Position numbers and translations under genes: made by a program. The notes under the pieces were generated by a model that saw nothing but the letters and a program-made list of their open reading frames with translations, was not told the origin of the DNA and made no database searches. A stretch of DNA of 44,718 bases, from NCBI GenBank assembly GCA_905369775.1, contig CAJPJR010000011.1, forward strand, positions 1 to 44,718, written 5' to 3'. This DNA is from Prevotellaceae bacterium UBA1746. Lineage in GTDB: Bacteria > Bacteroidota > Bacteroidia > Bacteroidales > Bacteroidaceae. This document shows, piece by piece, positions 44,301 to 44,718 of the stretch (position 1 is its first letter; each line of letters starts with the position of its first letter).

Positions 44301-44718
44301 GTTGTGGACATTCATCTTACAACCTGTACAGTTACATTAACTGCCAATATAAAAGTAAAGATAGCTAGTATTAATGAAGCGGCTGGCTTGACTCTCAACC
44401 AGCAAGCTTGTGCAGGAGAACCTGTAGAGTTTACATTGGATCCTGCTGAGGCAGAAATTAACGGTGTCGCTGCTGACGAGGATGAGATCGAGTATCAATG
44501 GGAGCGAACTGCAACTCCGAACGATCCGGAGTCGTGGGTAGCGATTCCCAATGCAACGGATCAGAACCTTACTTACACGGCTGCTGCCCCCGGTGTCTTT
44601 TACGTTCGTCGTACAGCAGTGATCGGTGACTGTAAAGCCATCAGTGGACAATCCAAGTTGACCGTGATCCCCGGTATCAATGTGGCGATGACGCCCGAAG
44701 AACCGACGGTGACGATCA
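38394..44718 (+). CDS. Giant exported repeat adhesin (SprB-like), C-terminus beyond the window
   Basis: An unbroken frame of 2108 codons from the ATG at 38394 to the window edge, no stop reached. A signal peptide (WKLFGLLCALLLCLGVLPVT, then AQNCP) directs export. The mature part is built of beta-rich repeats of about 90-105 residues, many ending in a turn like (L/I)xxGxYxVxxxxxC: LPKGDYVVKA (near 38996), LPKGNYKVTA (39575), MKAGDYTVEW (40453), IPAGEYIVKA (40719), LEAGTYKIIG (41871), LKPGHYSLTV (42192). Paired cysteines recur through the repeats. From about 44160 the style changes to PKD/Ig-like domains (YCAGDHVKMAARSFPGATYL). This resembles SprB-type or gliding-associated adhesins secreted by the type IX system, whose sorting domain would lie beyond the edge. 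Long antisense frames exist but have no family features. Confidence 0.8.
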   Translation, partial: MEKTNPLRWKLFGLLCALLLCLGVLPVTAQNCPSFQWSDFTTTLVQPNKDCNKPGIATIRYSNNIVGVDEVHYQFGSGSSGPWFYETDAAAPGATVKAEVPASMDGKYLYVRITTKCGTNTRSDWWGMGSINSQNSETIQLNITTTPTGNGVGSSGGVQAYLTGPSGFTEATFKLYKSSDLNTPISTQRSTRPYEGVTFFNLPKGDYVVKADAKPACTPPTTASNWKTDHFELSASATVGTFNLITTPINARGNCTGGVKVEVSKVSGVQNIEYKVFNQNDENTALDTYTASYPNFTHTFTGLAGSRGYVVTATEKTGNSTMRNSFYLYINNYGVDPRVVHGTLPGVNEGVVDLVVNGTSVACPVKYTITRTDGVAFTPIVKNNVTEETTRVEGLPKGNYKVTAEYGGLTQTNTFTISEGIMGYLSTRSYTQAQGICEPSGGVQWYIYNGLNYNQRKVRVTNNATGALVREFKLAAGQTEFETKNLFPGEYKLTVRDENANTEISSDFTISSKVNPESDLSVDYYNTITDYCGDRTMTRIPIKYPYTGGIENAPNLQAYLNGATYEIYKSDGKTFVYSGVMPTLTGNAASYIETPEIDSYYTLRIKPTCGYPVQNYTLYGGRGYKFSPNLTFRGCGGTGTDVDLRVVDAKGQVAPNITYKVKNKATGAVVAEYAMKDGVNTAIIANMKAGDYTVEWFPQCSPTQLHTDTLRVEDKVKETSRSVHSARCGDDGSIYMSFYSFQNVNAWRYELRRKSDNQLVRTYGSTNGSYANFARIPAGEYIVKATPIVECGELTPAVYEVTVPSEPLQVDNFTKYTVKNAVPYKNEGVANYYIAYPLDYVKWRVLDVLTGAEINKGEVHPATTNAGGYNFPVTKLPQTYKIEFETPCGKFTRIDSLEVTSRKDMPGFETVVGNGNTSCNQKAFIMVKSRLKTAGFPDKASKIVLYRYKLVNSSWQYVPIDSVQNAAAIIEKHTFTGLDPAPYAIRYYYNGTSEFVQNLNTGEQGQLSISTSYSPFSLKGTSFTTINVQPAEEGKTMRVEVTGNDGSSLLNKVVPADAPYMLELKKPNTSFTVKVTKIDGCNAGQSVQSYIAPSSGAKFNFSAQGNRMKCKNDGEITMIVPDAFRDVDQIHYTLTKTSGTSYTDVAETTTPSVPKTFIGLEAGTYKIIGRATVFHDENNQPVVQDYDQTVTLYTPYGEGLYATVRPDYMVPTTTACPNGRIGLNIEKGSGRYRVYLKSTPDGPLAQPQEIFTDPSGSNYNKLWGQGLKPGHYSLTVSDGCMERDIPDAEILEMPNTPKYTWYYGYMFLDERIKNNPNDTRDSISYYIQFDPSLFPQNFRQVAYRAYEVQVVAKGQQPDENQWKSNWSDENSGKGYLNNYAKRFNNCDGVDVLFRLKNCPSSLTRFTDNRLIHNAFSGNWTQLKCNTVQWAFTNGEIGHEYNIKVTRYPDGAVVYNKDKTFHSREEYLQRDPELEFPADKSYRIEMTPKDYCGNPLYNATTYASAINRNYQYTLDYGGNILSDCDGRLLSIKGWTDCRLPMKYFAYEVNGTQETLVAQSGNYVPDAWNSPYKYKKDKTYVIRVVEYGQPETNQVQLVKFTLNYRLPSKYNIYNSYKYSATTFCGTGYDAAKKGYNMNSGWAYYNAGWDGVPAVTQDTYLTIPKMTIVATQKAAPHRKFVATKVTRSNSTLYRNDWRELLPDGSYGADAYAPEGEYSMVAHTDCGDIPMDDDYIGRPTLDLSPTTVDAACDGKFTVTPKGTLTYRGSSSDVEITSFYVSGDNFNTTRNWGQSFDTYQREFTLILNVKRKSDGQTCTLSWPFSMSNYILDFDQSQALSMFCTDSGKGIIHMALKGGQPPYTYKLSTMDGTEIERKTVPGAVDFEHGTLGQRFRITATDACNLTWIHQDVLLQDPAAISSSMNEKKSYCAGDHVKMAARSFPGATYLWHLPDGSTKAGREIEFDATTASAGTYVVDIHLTTCTVTLTANIKVKIASINEAAGLTLNQQACAGEPVEFTLDPAEAEINGVAADEDEIEYQWERTATPNDPESWVAIPNATDQNLTYTAAAPGVFYVRRTAVIGDCKAISGQSKLTVIPGINVAMTPEEPTVTI

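Overview
The window looks like the chromosome of a GC-rich member of the Bacteroidales, most likely near Prevotellaceae. The evidence is the gene order (DUF721-recF-TPR-ribH; ileS-dksA-lspA-DUF4296), promoters of the Bacteroidetes type (-33 TTG, 20-base spacer, -7 TAnnTTTG), a zinc-free DksA-like protein, BspA-type leucine-rich repeats, meso-diaminopimelate dehydrogenase and a giant exported adhesin. No plasmid or phage structural genes, CRISPR array or insertion sequence was seen.

Layout. 1-2090 (minus strand, AT-richer): a decayed toxin/immunity array. Three times a short fragment resembling the C-terminal tail of a toxin lies directly before a small immunity-like gene; the first and third immunity genes are paralogues that share a 127-bp identical block. 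2200-2590: non-coding repeats. 2593-7351 (minus): a Dna2-like nuclease-helicase, a DUF721 protein and RecF. 7612-9290 (plus): a membrane-anchored TPR protein, lumazine synthase and tRNA-Tyr. 9625-11262 (minus): a GH25 lysozyme with MORN-like repeats. 11638-12993: a lipoprotein possibly related to fimbrial anchor/tip proteins. 13521-22135 (plus): ileS, a DksA-like protein, lspA, a DUF4296 lipoprotein, a small unknown gene, a sodium:solute symporter and ddh. 22471-26331: a very large GH20 beta-hexosaminidase. 26750-27796: a BspA-like gene broken by an in-frame TGA. 28222-30849: alaS. 31178-32269: a membrane-anchored alpha/beta hydrolase.

32560-36092 is an accessory island. It holds a nuclease-like fragment of an SF1 helicase (DUF2726 type), an unknown AT-rich gene, and a tight three-gene operon: a PfkB-type kinase, an ADP-ribosyltransferase-like protein and a NADAR (YbiA-like) protein. 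The last two overlap by 4 bases. This is the best candidate for an undescribed system: an ADP-ribosylation writer paired with a possible eraser and joined by a sugar/nucleoside kinase, plausibly a toxin-antitoxin or anti-phage module.

36640-38393 is a long gene-free stretch with a 58-bp triplicate tandem repeat and two more copies of the repeat family found at 2200-2540. From 38394 to the window end one uninterrupted reading frame (2108 codons, no stop reached) encodes a signal-peptide-bearing, repeat-built surface protein, probably a type IX secreted adhesin.
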